Notes under the pieces: model-generated
The model's database searches: none
Seen by the model: the letters and a program-made list of their open reading frames with translations, nothing else
What the model was told of the DNA's origin: nothing
From: an uncultured Pelagibacteraceae bacterium
Lineage (GTDB): Bacteria > Pseudomonadota > Alphaproteobacteria > Pelagibacterales > Pelagibacteraceae
Length of the DNA: 54,401 nt
Reading direction: 5' to 3'
Assembly: GCA_902602655.1 (NCBI GenBank)
Contig: CACKRM010000004.1
Span: 1 to 54,401 of the forward strand
Made by a program: the position numbers and the translations under genes
Part shown: positions 29,720-38,438 of the stretch, piece after piece
How the letters are laid out: each line of letters opens with the position of its first letter
Position numbering within the stretch: position 1 is the stretch's first letter

Positions 29720-30724
29720 ATATGTCATCCTTAAAGGATTACCTTTGCTTAAATTTTTTGGTGACTTTTTTCCAAGGATTCTTTCATAGTATTTTGGTTC
29801 GAGACCATGTCCAGGCCTAATCCTTTTTATATTCTCTGTAGAAAATTTTTCTCCTTTTTTTATATTTTTTACAATAAAAATTGATCTTTTAAATAATTTA
29901 CTTTTCTCCTCTGACTTGTTTCTATAAAATTGTTTTTTACCTAATAAATCATATGCAATTTTTATATCGTTTTTAAATTCTTTTATTTTTTTACCCTTAA
30001 GAGAAAATTTTATATCTAAACCATTTTTTTGACCATCTAATGCAATATGTTTTTCTACTATTTCAGCTCCAGCTGCTATCGCAGTTATAGCCACTTTATT
30101 ATCAATAGAATGATCTGATAATCCTACTTTGCATTTAAATTTTTTTTTAAGAAATTTTATGTTGTTTAGGTTAAAGTCTTTTATTTCTGATGGATAATTA
30201 CTTACACAATATAATAAGGAAATATTTTTAGCTCCATTATTTTTTGCAGTTTTGTAAGTTAATTCAATTTGTTTCACAGATGCCATCCCAGTTGAAATTA
30301 TCATTGGTTTTTTTGTAGAGGCAATTTTTTTAATTAAAGGCAAGTCAGTCATTTCAAAAGAAGCAACTTTATAAAATGGGCATTTTAATTTCTCTAAAAA
30401 ATCAACTGCTGTTTCATCAAATGGAGTACTAAAGATTGTAATTCCAATTTTTTTTGCATAAGAAAAAAGTTTTTTATGCCAATCTAAAGGAGTGTGAGCC
30501 TTATTATAAAGATCCCACAAGCTATACCCTTTCCATAAACCGTTTTTAATTTTGAAATATTTTTTTTTGGATTTAATAGTCATCGTATCTGCAGTGTAAG
30601 TTTGTATCTTTACTGCATCAGCTCCATTATTTTTAGCACATCTGATTAATTTCTTTGCTAATTGATAATTACCACAGTGGTTTGCAGAAATTTCTGCTAT
30701 TAAAAATGGGGGTTTGAATTTCAT
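29699..30724 (-). CDS. pseI: Pseudaminic acid synthase (NeuB/PseI family)
   Basis: Condenses a hexose precursor with phosphoenolpyruvate to a nine-carbon nonulosonic acid. The 341 residues contain the NeuB TIM barrel (FLIAEISANHCGNYQLAKKL, GADAVKIQTYTADT, FSTPFDETAVDFLEKL, STGMASVKQIE, GLSDHSID, EKHIALDG) and a C-terminal antifreeze-like SAF domain (KGEKFSTENIKRIRPGHGLEPKYYE). FKIKNGLWKGYSLWDLYNKAHTP (about residues 56-78) is typical of PseI rather than NeuB or LegI. The precursor genes pseB, C, F, G and H are not in the window, so they must lie elsewhere. It starts the minus-strand surface-modification cluster. Confidence 0.88.
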   Translation of the reverse strand: MKFKPPFLIAEISANHCGNYQLAKKLIRCAKNNGADAVKIQTYTADTMTIKSKKKYFKIKNGLWKGYSLWDLYNKAHTPLDWHKKLFSYAKKIGITIFSTPFDETAVDFLEKLKCPFYKVASFEMTDLPLIKKIASTKKPMIISTGMASVKQIELTYKTAKNNGAKNISLLYCVSNYPSEIKDFNLNNIKFLKKKFKCKVGLSDHSIDNKVAITAIAAGAEIVEKHIALDGQKNGLDIKFSLKGKKIKEFKNDIKIAYDLLGKKQFYRNKSEEKSKLFKRSIFIVKNIKKGEKFSTENIKRIRPGHGLEPKYYERILGKKSPKNLSKGNPLRMTYLKKIFV

Positions 30725-30744
30725 ATAATATATTTATCTAATTT

Positions 30745-31680
30745 TTAATATTTTGGATAGTTATTTTTAATTAACTCTAAGCTTTCTTTGGAAATTTTAT
30801 TTACCGTCTTAAAACTTGGGTAAAAAGAACTAAATTTAAATACTAATAAAAAAAAACGTTTTAAAAAACTCGGACAAGCTTTACTTAAGAAATTAAAAAA
30901 AATATTTTTTTGAGAAAATTGAACTTGAGACGTGTAATGACCCTCAACCTTAGGTGTAACCCTAACTTCTTTTTTCATAATAGAAAAATAATTTTCATTT
31001 TCTTTAATATCAAAGTATTTAATAAGAGATTTGATAAAATTTTCCTTGTTATTTTTTAATTCATTAAATTCAAAATAGGTAATTTTATTTGAAAAGTTTT
31101 TAGAAATAAAATTTGAAATCTTACTATAATCATACATTTCATAAAAAAGAGATATTTTATTGTTACCGTCTTTATTTTTGATCATATTCTCCACGAAAAA
31201 ATTAATGTCGTTCATTTTAAAACCAAAAATCTTTGTTATTCTGTAATGTACAGTAGAAAAAAAAGAGGGCACAGCTTCAGTTTGATCTCTTTTTACCGCA
31301 AAATAAAAAATTTGAGCATCTAATTGATGAAAAATTTTATTTAATCTTTTTAGTTTTTCCCAAAAATTAGATATAAAAATTTTGTGTGTATCTTTATCAA
31401 CATTTGTAGGCTGTAACCAATTTTCATTTGATATAAGTATTTTATTATTTTGATCTAACAAATTTGTTAGGAGTTTGTGGATTTCATTTAGACTTTGAGC
31501 ATTATCATTCTCACCTAGTTCGACAAATCTATCAATTTTTTCAAACAAAGGGCTTGAGTCACTATTATCATACGACCTCCCAATATATTTAATATCTTGA
31601 ATTATCGGGAACAATTTTGATTGAAGTAAAGTAGAACCTGTTTTCGGAACACCTAAGTGGATAAAGACCTTTTTTTTCAA
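30745..31680 (-). CDS. Sulfotransferase-like protein
   Basis: The 311-residue product begins with a PAPS-binding loop, FIHLGVPKTGSTLLQSKLF (about residues 5-23), matching the PKTGTT-type 5'-phosphosulfate motif, and a second region ISNENWLQP followed by YFAVKRDQTEAVPSFFSTVHYR resembles the 3'-phosphate-binding segment with its Arg and Ser. Members sulfate carbohydrates or proteins. Its neighbours include an APS-kinase-like protein, which could supply PAPS, and pseudaminic acid synthase, so a surface glycan is a reasonable but unproven acceptor. The gene is four bases from the nucleotidyltransferase upstream. Confidence 0.75.
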   Translation of the reverse strand: MKKKVFIHLGVPKTGSTLLQSKLFPIIQDIKYIGRSYDNSDSSPLFEKIDRFVELGENDNAQSLNEIHKLLTNLLDQNNKILISNENWLQPTNVDKDTHKIFISNFWEKLKRLNKIFHQLDAQIFYFAVKRDQTEAVPSFFSTVHYRITKIFGFKMNDINFFVENMIKNKDGNNKISLFYEMYDYSKISNFISKNFSNKITYFEFNELKNNKENFIKSLIKYFDIKENENYFSIMKKEVRVTPKVEGHYTSQVQFSQKNIFFNFLSKACPSFLKRFFLLVFKFSSFYPSFKTVNKISKESLELIKNNYPKY

Positions 31681-31684
31681 AATA

Positions 31685-32056
31685 TTATAGCTTTCCCTCT
31701 TTCCTCATTTTTGCACGGATTTTAGTGGCTGAAATCTTTTGAATTTCCTCAGGTAAAACTATTTCCTCAATTTTATAACCAACTCCTCTTCCATAACATA
31801 TATTGGTTATATTTGGGACCAGCATTACTTTAAATCTCCCCCGGTGTTTTGGGTTTAACTTTTCCTCAATGTTTTTTTTTACAGTTTCAAAATCGAAAGG
31901 GTTGTCATCAACTCCTTGGACGTCTCTTATTTGAATACAAACTTGACCTGTTTTTTTTACTATTTCCTCAAATAACGCAAAGTGACCATCATGAAAAGGC
32001 TGCCATCTACCTAACATTTGTGCTGTTGGTTTTTTATTATCCCACTTATAACTCAT
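31685..32056 (-). CDS. Small HxGH-type nucleotidyltransferase
   Basis: The 123-residue protein carries GRWQPFHDGHFALFEEI (about residues 17-33), the HxGH signature of the nucleotidylyltransferase superfamily, and KISATKIRAKMR near its end, matching the ISxTxIR nucleotide-binding motif. This pattern is seen in NMN, pantetheine-phosphate and glycerol-phosphate nucleotidyltransferases; ATP sulfurylase has a related fold. It overlaps the APS-kinase-like gene by four bases and precedes the sulfotransferase, so a sulfate-activating role is tempting. The short length and NMNAT-like motif make that only a hypothesis. Confidence 0.75.
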   Translation of the reverse strand: MSYKWDNKKPTAQMLGRWQPFHDGHFALFEEIVKKTGQVCIQIRDVQGVDDNPFDFETVKKNIEEKLNPKHRGRFKVMLVPNITNICYGRGVGYKIEEIVLPEEIQKISATKIRAKMRKEGKL

Positions 32057-32460
32057 TTTAAATCTTCTTTAATCTTTTGAGCCCAAACTTTAGCATCTTG
32101 TGATGTAACATGAAAATTATATTTTTCAGGTTTTACAAACATTTGATTTGTATCTTCAAATCTACCTGATTTTATGGTGTCTACCCAAATTACGTAATCT
32201 GCTGGAAATAGTTTTCTAGCTGCTGGAGTAGGGCATATAAAATCTGCAATTACATTGTTTCCCTCTTTTTTAAGCTTTATAGCATTATCAGCCATTCTTT
32301 TTGATTGTCTCTTTCTACCTTCCTCTGAGAAGTCCCAATCGTTTGCTGCTTTTCGAATTTCATCAGCATTAAGTCTTTTTGCATTCATTAGAGGCGCCAA
32401 CTCATCTGCCAAAGTTGTTTTACCAGCCCCAGGTAAACCCATTATTAAAATTATTTTCAT
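32053..32460 (-). CDS. Adenylylsulfate-kinase-like P-loop kinase
   Basis: The 135-residue product has Walker A MGLPGAGKTTLADEL (about residues 6-20), then LNADEIRKAANDWDFSEEGRKRQS (about 30-53) and NNVIADFICPTPAARKLF (about 68-85). These match the DGDNxR, FSxxDR and ISP segments of CysC APS kinases, which make PAPS from APS. It is shorter than the usual 200 residues and lacks part of the C-terminal lid. Its overlap with the nucleotidyltransferase gene and closeness to a sulfotransferase suggest PAPS supply. It could equally phosphorylate another small molecule. Confidence 0.75.
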   Translation of the reverse strand: MKIILIMGLPGAGKTTLADELAPLMNAKRLNADEIRKAANDWDFSEEGRKRQSKRMADNAIKLKKEGNNVIADFICPTPAARKLFPADYVIWVDTIKSGRFEDTNQMFVKPEKYNFHVTSQDAKVWAQKIKEDLK

Positions 32461-32463
32461 TAA

Positions 32464-33768
32464 TTAGAGAATTAGCTTATTGCGTTTTAATACATTATAT
32501 ATTTTTTTTGTTGAATTTAAATTAATTTTAATCAAATTAGAAATATCTTCTATATCATTTTTTCCATCTGCATATTGTAAGAAATCCATATAGAATTTAG
32601 TATTTTCATTTTGTTTTTTTGTAGATAAAGTTGGATAAAGACCCCTTTTACTCATGTGAGGCTCACATAATACTAAGTTCTTAGGAACTAATTTTTTATT
32701 TAGTATTATGATACTTTCTTTAGCAACTTTAAAACCTCCATTTACTCCTTTTATCGTGACCAGTTTAAAATTATCTAGGGACGTATGATACTCAGGAAAT
32801 TTTCCATATTTAGTTCGAAAAATTGAAGTTATAGGCAAATCAATCCCCGGTGAGTTGTACTGTCTTTCGTCAGATCCTCTCTCTAAAAAAGAGTATTTTT
32901 TATACTTTATTTTTAATTTCTTGTAGGATTCTATTAATGCCTTGTCAGAAATAGCATTACCATATTTTGTTAACATACATGAATGTTGTCTTTCGTCACC
33001 TATACAAGATAAATTATATCCCCCTATAAGATTCTTTTTAAGGTAATTTAAATTTTTTTCTAAAAAAGTAATAGAGCCAATAGTTTCTGGGATAAATATA
33101 AATCTCAAAGTTTTGTCTAATTTTTTAAATTTTCTAAAATAATTAATCAGGCTCATAGAGACTATCGGTCCGGACAGTTCATTATTTGCCATAGAGGGGT
33201 GGCAGATATAAGTAGAAATTAAAATTTCTTGTTTAGACTTGCCTTTTATAATTAGTTCTCCATAGTTTAAAAAACCTTTAGGGTTAAATTTTGATTTTAT
33301 TACTACTTTAAATCTATCAGAGGATTTATATTTTTTTTTAATTTTTAACTTTTCTTTATGTGATACACAAAATCCCCAGTATTTTTTATAATATGAAGTT
33401 ATATAAGGAATAGCATTTTGTTGTCTTGGCAGAGAGTGCAAACGTTTTAAAATCTTTTCTTTTTTGAGATAAGTATTTATCGGTGAAGAATAACCAACTA
33501 AATGAAGATTATTTTTTTTAAAATTTACAATCTTGTTATTGTTTTTATCTAAAATATATGCGTCAGCCACATTCCATTCACTAGGGATTTGCCAGTCAAA
33601 TATTTTTCTTCCAGATTTTACTTTGTGAATTTTTAGTTTAGGAAACTCTTTTTTAATAATATGCAAAGTTTTTCTGACTCCATTTCCAGTCAAACTTCTA
33701 CAGATGGGGAAAAGGTAATTTTTAGCTAAATTATAATATTTATTTACAGCCATTTTAGTAATAATCAA
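32464..33768 (-). CDS. DUF4910-type aminopeptidase-like protein with C-terminal winged helix
   Basis: The 434 residues show the layout of DUF4910 proteins found in surface polysaccharide clusters: an N-terminal LFPICRSLTGNGVRKTL and FDWQIPSEWNVADAYI, then a zinc-peptidase-like core with STYICHPSMANNELSGP (about residues 190-206), FIFIPETIGSITFL (about 224-237), ERGSDERQYNSPGIDLP and EYHTSLD, and a C-terminal helix-turn-helix-like segment (DGKNDIEDISNLIK). The core has His, Glu and Asp residues placed like metallopeptidase ligands. What it acts on is unknown. An ATG at 33753 (MAVNKYY) is an alternative start. Confidence 0.75.
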   Translation of the reverse strand: MIITKMAVNKYYNLAKNYLFPICRSLTGNGVRKTLHIIKKEFPKLKIHKVKSGRKIFDWQIPSEWNVADAYILDKNNNKIVNFKKNNLHLVGYSSPINTYLKKEKILKRLHSLPRQQNAIPYITSYYKKYWGFCVSHKEKLKIKKKYKSSDRFKVVIKSKFNPKGFLNYGELIIKGKSKQEILISTYICHPSMANNELSGPIVSMSLINYFRKFKKLDKTLRFIFIPETIGSITFLEKNLNYLKKNLIGGYNLSCIGDERQHSCMLTKYGNAISDKALIESYKKLKIKYKKYSFLERGSDERQYNSPGIDLPITSIFRTKYGKFPEYHTSLDNFKLVTIKGVNGGFKVAKESIIILNKKLVPKNLVLCEPHMSKRGLYPTLSTKKQNENTKFYMDFLQYADGKNDIEDISNLIKINLNSTKKIYNVLKRNKLIL

Positions 33769-33859
33769 TAAATCTAATAAAGAGTTTATATATTTTTTTT
33801 CCTTATTTTGGTATTCTTTTATACTTGCTCAATATGTTCTAAATTTGTTAGATATATAT

Positions 33860-34750
33860 ATGAACTATTCAGAAATAATTAAAAACAAAATTAATTCTCA
33901 TAAATTAAACTGGGAAACTAAGCCATTTCCTCATGCAGTAATAGATGACTTTTTACCAAAAGAGATTTTTGAAAAAATAGTATCTGCTCTTAATAATTCA
34001 GAAGACTTTAAAGACGTAAAAAAAAGATTTTCTTCTAATGTTGAATTAAATAAGAAAGTCTATGGAGACAATGATTTGAATGAAATTCTTAAATTACCTG
34101 TAAATATTTTAGGCGGTGTTAATTTTAAAAAACTTTTTGAAAATTATTTAGATGGACAAAAAATGGTTTCAATGTGTGATTGGCCGGAGTATGGTGGAGC
34201 CTATCCTTTTCATCAAATGACCAACAATGGAATGTTAGGGTCCCATGTTGATCACTCTCATTCACAGTCTGGTGATTTACATGTCGCAAACTCAATTTAT
34301 TACGTTTCACCAAAATGGAACTCTAATTGGGGAGGAGAAACAATTTTATTTAGTAAAGCTGGATTAAAAATTGAAAAAAAGATTGAACCAAAACCTAATA
34401 GAGTAATTTTATTTATTCACTCTTCGTCTTCTTTTCATGGAGTTAATAAGATCACTTCACCAAACGGCACAAAAAGAAGCACATATTACATGGATTATTA
34501 TATTAACGACAAAGACTTGCCCCACATGAAAAAAACACTTGGAAGCAAGGGGTGTAAAAAACTTAATTATTCATGTCATACTACTTCCTTTGTTCCCTTT
34601 TTTCCATTGGGTTTGAAAAGTTTCAAGTTTGAGTCCCTTTTCAAGAAAAGTTCATATCCTTATCTTAAAGTTTTTTTTACATATCTTCTTACTAGATTTT
34701 TATTAAGTTATGAGTTGGCAAAAAAAATCAGAAAGAAGAATTTTAATTAA
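33860..34750 (+). CDS. 2-oxoglutarate/Fe(II)-dependent oxygenase (prolyl-4-hydroxylase-like)
   Basis: I choose the ATG at 33860 (MNYSEI); the frame opens at a TTG at 33845. About 296 residues. PFPHAVIDDFLPKEIFEKI near the N-terminus is the usual opening of this family, and the double-stranded beta-helix core has the facial triad: His and Asp in LGSHVDHSHS (about residue 130) and the distal His in SSSFHGVNKI (about 195), with the 2-oxoglutarate Arg in KRSTYYMDYY. WGGETILFSKAG is also typical. The substrate is unknown. A hydrophobic C-terminal segment (VFFTYLLTRFLLSYEL) is unusual and may tether it to the membrane. It lies six bases before the acyltransferase gene. Confidence 0.82.
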   Translation: MNYSEIIKNKINSHKLNWETKPFPHAVIDDFLPKEIFEKIVSALNNSEDFKDVKKRFSSNVELNKKVYGDNDLNEILKLPVNILGGVNFKKLFENYLDGQKMVSMCDWPEYGGAYPFHQMTNNGMLGSHVDHSHSQSGDLHVANSIYYVSPKWNSNWGGETILFSKAGLKIEKKIEPKPNRVILFIHSSSSFHGVNKITSPNGTKRSTYYMDYYINDKDLPHMKKTLGSKGCKKLNYSCHTTSFVPFFPLGLKSFKFESLFKKSSYPYLKVFFTYLLTRFLLSYELAKKIRKKNFN

Positions 34751-34756
34751 AAATAA

Positions 34757-36769
34757 ATGAAAATATCTTACCGACCTGAGATTGACGGTCTAAGAGCAAT
34801 TGCAGTTCTCGCAGTTGTCTTTTACCATGCTGAGTTAAATTTTTTTGATATAAAGCCTTTTGAAGGTGGATTTATAGGGGTGGATATTTTTTTTGTTATA
34901 TCTGGTTATTTAATAACCTCAATTATTCTAAAAGAAATTAAAACTACTGGGTCTTTTTCCTTTTCATACTTTTACGAAAGAAGAGCAAGAAGAATTTTAC
35001 CAGCACTTTTTTTAGTTATATTATTTTCAATACCTTTTGCCTGGTCTTTTTTATTACCATTAAACTTTATTGAGTTCTCAAAATCTATACTTTACTCTCT
35101 AGGATTTAGTTCTAATTTTTACTTTTATCACTCGGGGATACAATATGCTGCAGAAGACAGTTTACTTATTCCTCTTTTGCATATTTGGTCTTTATCAGTT
35201 GAAGAACAATATTATATTTTTTTTCCAGCGGTATTAATTATAGTTTATAAATATTTTAAAAAATATTTACTTTATGTTTTAATTTTAGGTTTTTTACTCA
35301 GTTTATTTCTAGCTCAGTGGGGGTCACTTAGATATCCTTCATTAAATTTTTATATGTTACCAACTAGAGGATGGGAGTTGTTAGCAGGCTCTATTCTTTC
35401 CTTTTTAGAAATTAAAAGAGACTTTAGATCTGATAATTTAAAAATTAACAATTTTCTATCTATTTCAGGCTTAATATTAATTCTTCATTCAATATTTTTC
35501 TTTAATGATGGAATGTTTCACCCTTCTTTTTACACTCTCTCTCCAATTTTAGGTGTTTCACTTATTATTTGGTTTACAGATAAAAAAGAAATTTTAACAA
35601 AGATATTATCAAGTAAACTGTTAGTAGGAATAGGTCTAATTTCATACTCTTTATATCTTTGGCATTACCCAGTTTTTGCTTTTGCTAGAATTAAATATAT
35701 TTCTTTATCTTTTCAGGGAAAAATCGGGCTTATTTTTTTATGTTTGTTATTATCAGTAATAAGTTATTTTTTGGTAGAAAAAACATTTAGAAATAAATTA
35801 AAGATATCTTTTAAAACTTTAACACTGTATTTGGCTTCTTTTTTAATCATTATAACTTCACTATCAGTTTTGACGATAAAAACTGAGGGTTTTAATGAAA
35901 GATTTCCATCGATTTTACAAAGTCAAAATTATAAAGAGAAAAAATTTTTAAATAATTTTTTTGAATATTCGACTGACAAAGATTCAAAAAAAGTTATGCT
36001 AATAGGTGATAGCCATATGGCCACCCTTAGCTTTGATCTTAAAAATAAACTTAATAAGCAAAACTTCAATTATATGCAATCTATTAAAGTTGGTTGTCAG
36101 TTTATTCTTAACTTAAATAGAGTAAATAAAAAAACTTTAAGAAAAGGAGAATGTAATAAAGAATTTCAAGAGAAAAGATTGAATTTTATAAAAAATTTAG
36201 AAAGTTCGATAATTATTTTAGGCGGACGATTACCCCCGTTACTTGAAGAGGAAATGTTTGATAACGGTCAAGGTGGCAGAGTTGGACGAATGAGAGATTT
36301 TCTTCAATATCAAAATAATGAATTAAACACTTTAGAACAAAGAAACAAAGCAATAGCAAAAGAATATAATGATACAATAAATAAAATAGTATCAATGGGT
36401 CACAAAGTAATTTTAATATACCCAATACCAGAGGTTGGATGGCATGTGCCAAAAAAAATTTATAGGAATCTCCCAAGGCCTTTTGATGAAAATAAAACAA
36501 AAAAATATTTAAACAAATTAAATATTACAACTGATTATGAACTTTTTAAAAAAAGAACTTTTAAAAGCTTTCAATTATTGGACACAATAAATTCAGAAAA
36601 TGTTTATAGAGTCTATCCACATGAATTATTTTGTAACTCAGTCGTTAATGAAAGATGTATAACCCATAACAAAAATGACATACTTTATTCCGATGATGAT
36701 CATCCTTCAAAAGTTGGTGCTGCAATGATCAATGAACTTTTAATTAATAAGATAAAAGAAATAAATTAA
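34757..36769 (+). CDS. OafA-type membrane acyltransferase with SGNH domain
   Basis: A 670-residue two-part protein. The N-terminal acyltransferase-3 domain has about ten membrane helices and the motifs YRPEIDGLRAIAVLAVVFYH (about residues 4-23, catalytic His), GGFIGVDIFFVISGYLIT and FYERRARRILPALF. The C-terminal SGNH hydrolase-like domain has the Ser block IGDSHMATL (about 416) and the Asp-His block DDDHPSKVGA near the end. Such proteins O-acetylate surface polysaccharides, with the SGNH domain in the periplasm. It probably shares a transcript with the preceding oxygenase and overlaps the convergent LysE gene by 26 bases. Confidence 0.93.
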   Translation: MKISYRPEIDGLRAIAVLAVVFYHAELNFFDIKPFEGGFIGVDIFFVISGYLITSIILKEIKTTGSFSFSYFYERRARRILPALFLVILFSIPFAWSFLLPLNFIEFSKSILYSLGFSSNFYFYHSGIQYAAEDSLLIPLLHIWSLSVEEQYYIFFPAVLIIVYKYFKKYLLYVLILGFLLSLFLAQWGSLRYPSLNFYMLPTRGWELLAGSILSFLEIKRDFRSDNLKINNFLSISGLILILHSIFFFNDGMFHPSFYTLSPILGVSLIIWFTDKKEILTKILSSKLLVGIGLISYSLYLWHYPVFAFARIKYISLSFQGKIGLIFLCLLLSVISYFLVEKTFRNKLKISFKTLTLYLASFLIIITSLSVLTIKTEGFNERFPSILQSQNYKEKKFLNNFFEYSTDKDSKKVMLIGDSHMATLSFDLKNKLNKQNFNYMQSIKVGCQFILNLNRVNKKTLRKGECNKEFQEKRLNFIKNLESSIIILGGRLPPLLEEEMFDNGQGGRVGRMRDFLQYQNNELNTLEQRNKAIAKEYNDTINKIVSMGHKVILIYPIPEVGWHVPKKIYRNLPRPFDENKTKKYLNKLNITTDYELFKKRTFKSFQLLDTINSENVYRVYPHELFCNSVVNERCITHNKNDILYSDDDHPSKVGAAMINELLINKIKEIN

Positions 36770-37367
36770 AAGTATAATTTGTAATATAAATAATTAAGAT
36801 AGTCATAAATCCTATAATAAAAATATTTATGTACTGCCAAGTTTTTTGTTTTTTTATAAAATTAGCAAATAAACTAGACATATATCCCAAAAAAAAGAAA
36901 AATATTATTGATGCAAAAGAAGCTCCCAAAGCAAAATAAAATTTACCAACTAATTCAAAATTTTTTGATAAATTCCCTAAAATAAAAATTGTATCAGAAT
37001 AAACATGTGGGTTTAAATAAGTAAAACCAAGAGTTTTGAAAATAACATCTTTAAGGTTTTGAGATTTTCTAAGATTTTTAATATTGTATTTTTTTTTGTA
37101 ATCTTGAATTTTTTCATAAATAAATCTCAACAAAAATAAAATTAGAATAATATTTAAAAAAAATTCTATTTTATAAGAAATAAAATCAAAAATATGATAG
37201 ATAAAAACGCCCAGATAAATCAAAAGAATATCAGATGCCGCGCAAATAGTGGTTATAGTAAAGACAAACTTTTTTTTTAATCCTTGTTCAATTACATATA
37301 TATTTTGGGGTCCCAAAGCTAAAATTAAACTTCCACCTGTCAAAAAACCAAAAATTAAATTTTCCAT
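36744..37367 (-). CDS. LysE/ArgO-family amino acid exporter
   Basis: A 207-residue inner-membrane protein with six hydrophobic segments. The N-terminal FGFLTGGSLILALGPQNIYVIEQGLKKKF (about residues 6-34) carries the GPQN motif of LysE/ArgO exporters, and FTYLNPHVYSDTIFILGNLS (about 115-134) matches the conserved NPHVYLDT segment of the arginine/lysine branch. It likely exports basic amino acids. It is convergent with the acyltransferase gene and lies 17 bases downstream of the SET-domain gene on the same strand. Confidence 0.9.
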   Translation of the reverse strand: MENLIFGFLTGGSLILALGPQNIYVIEQGLKKKFVFTITTICAASDILLIYLGVFIYHIFDFISYKIEFFLNIILILFLLRFIYEKIQDYKKKYNIKNLRKSQNLKDVIFKTLGFTYLNPHVYSDTIFILGNLSKNFELVGKFYFALGASFASIIFFFFLGYMSSLFANFIKKQKTWQYINIFIIGFMTILIIYITNYTFNLFLLSY

Positions 37368-37384
37368 TAATTTAAATTATTAAA

Positions 37385-37855
37385 TTAGTAGTTTTTTAGG
37401 TATTTTCTATTTAATCGCCATCTTGAACCTTCTCTGACAATAAAGCCCACACAGTTTTCTGCTCCACATTTGCAAACATGATCCTTATAATCGCAGTCAT
37501 AACTAAAGCCATAGTCGTAAGATAATTCTTCATTTTTTTTTATATCTCTCATTGCGGAAATCCATATAGCTGATTTGTATTCATCAAGGACTTCACAATT
37601 AGGATTACAAGAATGATTTATCAGTCTAGCCGTATTATATTTAAAATCCCCATCTAAAAGATATTTTTTATTAAGAGTGAATAAATAAGTAATATCATAT
37701 CCGTATTTAGAATTTACATCAGCTTGTTTATGAGTAATTTTTTTGCCCTTATATTCAATTATTTTTTCACCTTTTTTTATATCTCTAGCCGCGCAAAGGC
37801 CTCTTCGATGGATATTTGATTTGATAACTTTATAGGCTTTCTTAATTTTTTTCAT
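37385..37855 (-). CDS. SET-domain lysine methyltransferase-like protein
   Basis: A 156-residue SET domain with a post-SET zinc site. Motifs: RRGLCAARDIKKGEKIIEYKG (about residues 17-37), the catalytic knot ARLINHSCNPNCE (about 76-88), NEELSYDYGFSYD (about 108-120) and post-SET CKCGAENCVGFI (about 128-139). Together with the upstream Cys of the NHSC block these would bind zinc, as in eukaryotic histone methyltransferases. In bacteria such proteins methylate lysines of ribosomal or nucleoid proteins or are effectors; the target here is unknown. It lies just beyond the outermost, decayed copy of the tmRNA-derived repeat. Confidence 0.9.
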   Translation of the reverse strand: MKKIKKAYKVIKSNIHRRGLCAARDIKKGEKIIEYKGKKITHKQADVNSKYGYDITYLFTLNKKYLLDGDFKYNTARLINHSCNPNCEVLDEYKSAIWISAMRDIKKNEELSYDYGFSYDCDYKDHVCKCGAENCVGFIVREGSRWRLNRKYLKNY

Positions 37856-37888
37856 AAACTTAAAAAGAGATTTTTGTATATAACAAAG

Positions 37889-37908
37889 GACGCTATGTTG
37901 CTAGGTGA
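37889..37908 (+). repeat. Decayed copy (E) of the tmRNA 3'-end repeat
   Basis: GACGCTATGTTGCTAGGTG and the G before it match the inner 20 bases of the intact copies at 17 positions. The flanking GGGG and CCCC arms of the hairpin are lost. It sits between the SET-domain gene and the pseudoazurin gene, in the same orientation as the other copies, and is the farthest from the tmRNA. Confidence 0.6.
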
Positions 37909-37924
37909 ATAAGTTTAAATAAAC

Positions 37925-38353
37925 TTATAAAGAATTAATTAAATCTTCTGCAATTTTTTTTGATTTACCGTAAAATTTAATTTTTTTAATTGCCTCTAGA
38001 TTGGATTTATCGTTACCTACTACTACAAAACCTATCATTCCCATGCTTTTATGTGGTGTACACCAATACGCATAAATTCCGGGAGTTTTAAAAGTATATT
38101 GGGTGTCTTTGCTGTATGAAGATTTAAATTTTTCTACTCCAGTTGGAATCCCACCTTTTATAAATTCTACATTGTGACCTGGGTTTATTGATTTCCAAAA
38201 AACAGTATCACCCACATCTACATTTACAACTTTTTTCGAGTAAACATTAATTTCTTTTCCAGACTTATTGAGCATGTCAACATTTTGATCCGCGCCAAAA
38301 GCTGGGCTAAGAAAAAACGAGATTAATACTACATTTAATAATAAATTTCTCAT
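37925..38353 (-). CDS. Pseudoazurin-like periplasmic cupredoxin
   Basis: A 142-residue exported blue copper protein. A signal peptide (LLLNVVLISFFLSPAFG, cleavage near residue 20) precedes a cupredoxin domain. Type-1 copper ligands are visible: His in NPGHNVEFIKG (about residue 60), Cys and His in YWCTPHKSMGMIGFVVV (about 97-113) and Met in the same segment, the C-x4-H/M spacing of pseudoazurin. It would shuttle electrons in the periplasm. It lies between repeat copies E and D, so it looks like the cargo of the outermost unit of the tmRNA-linked array. Confidence 0.9.
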   Translation of the reverse strand: MRNLLLNVVLISFFLSPAFGADQNVDMLNKSGKEINVYSKKVVNVDVGDTVFWKSINPGHNVEFIKGGIPTGVEKFKSSYSKDTQYTFKTPGIYAYWCTPHKSMGMIGFVVVGNDKSNLEAIKKIKFYGKSKKIAEDLINSL

Positions 38354-38438
38354 GATCTACAGGTAATCTAAAAATTTAATAATTTAACTCTTAAGATTGT
38401 CACTGCGACTAAAAACCATTCAAGAGACCTTTTTCTAA

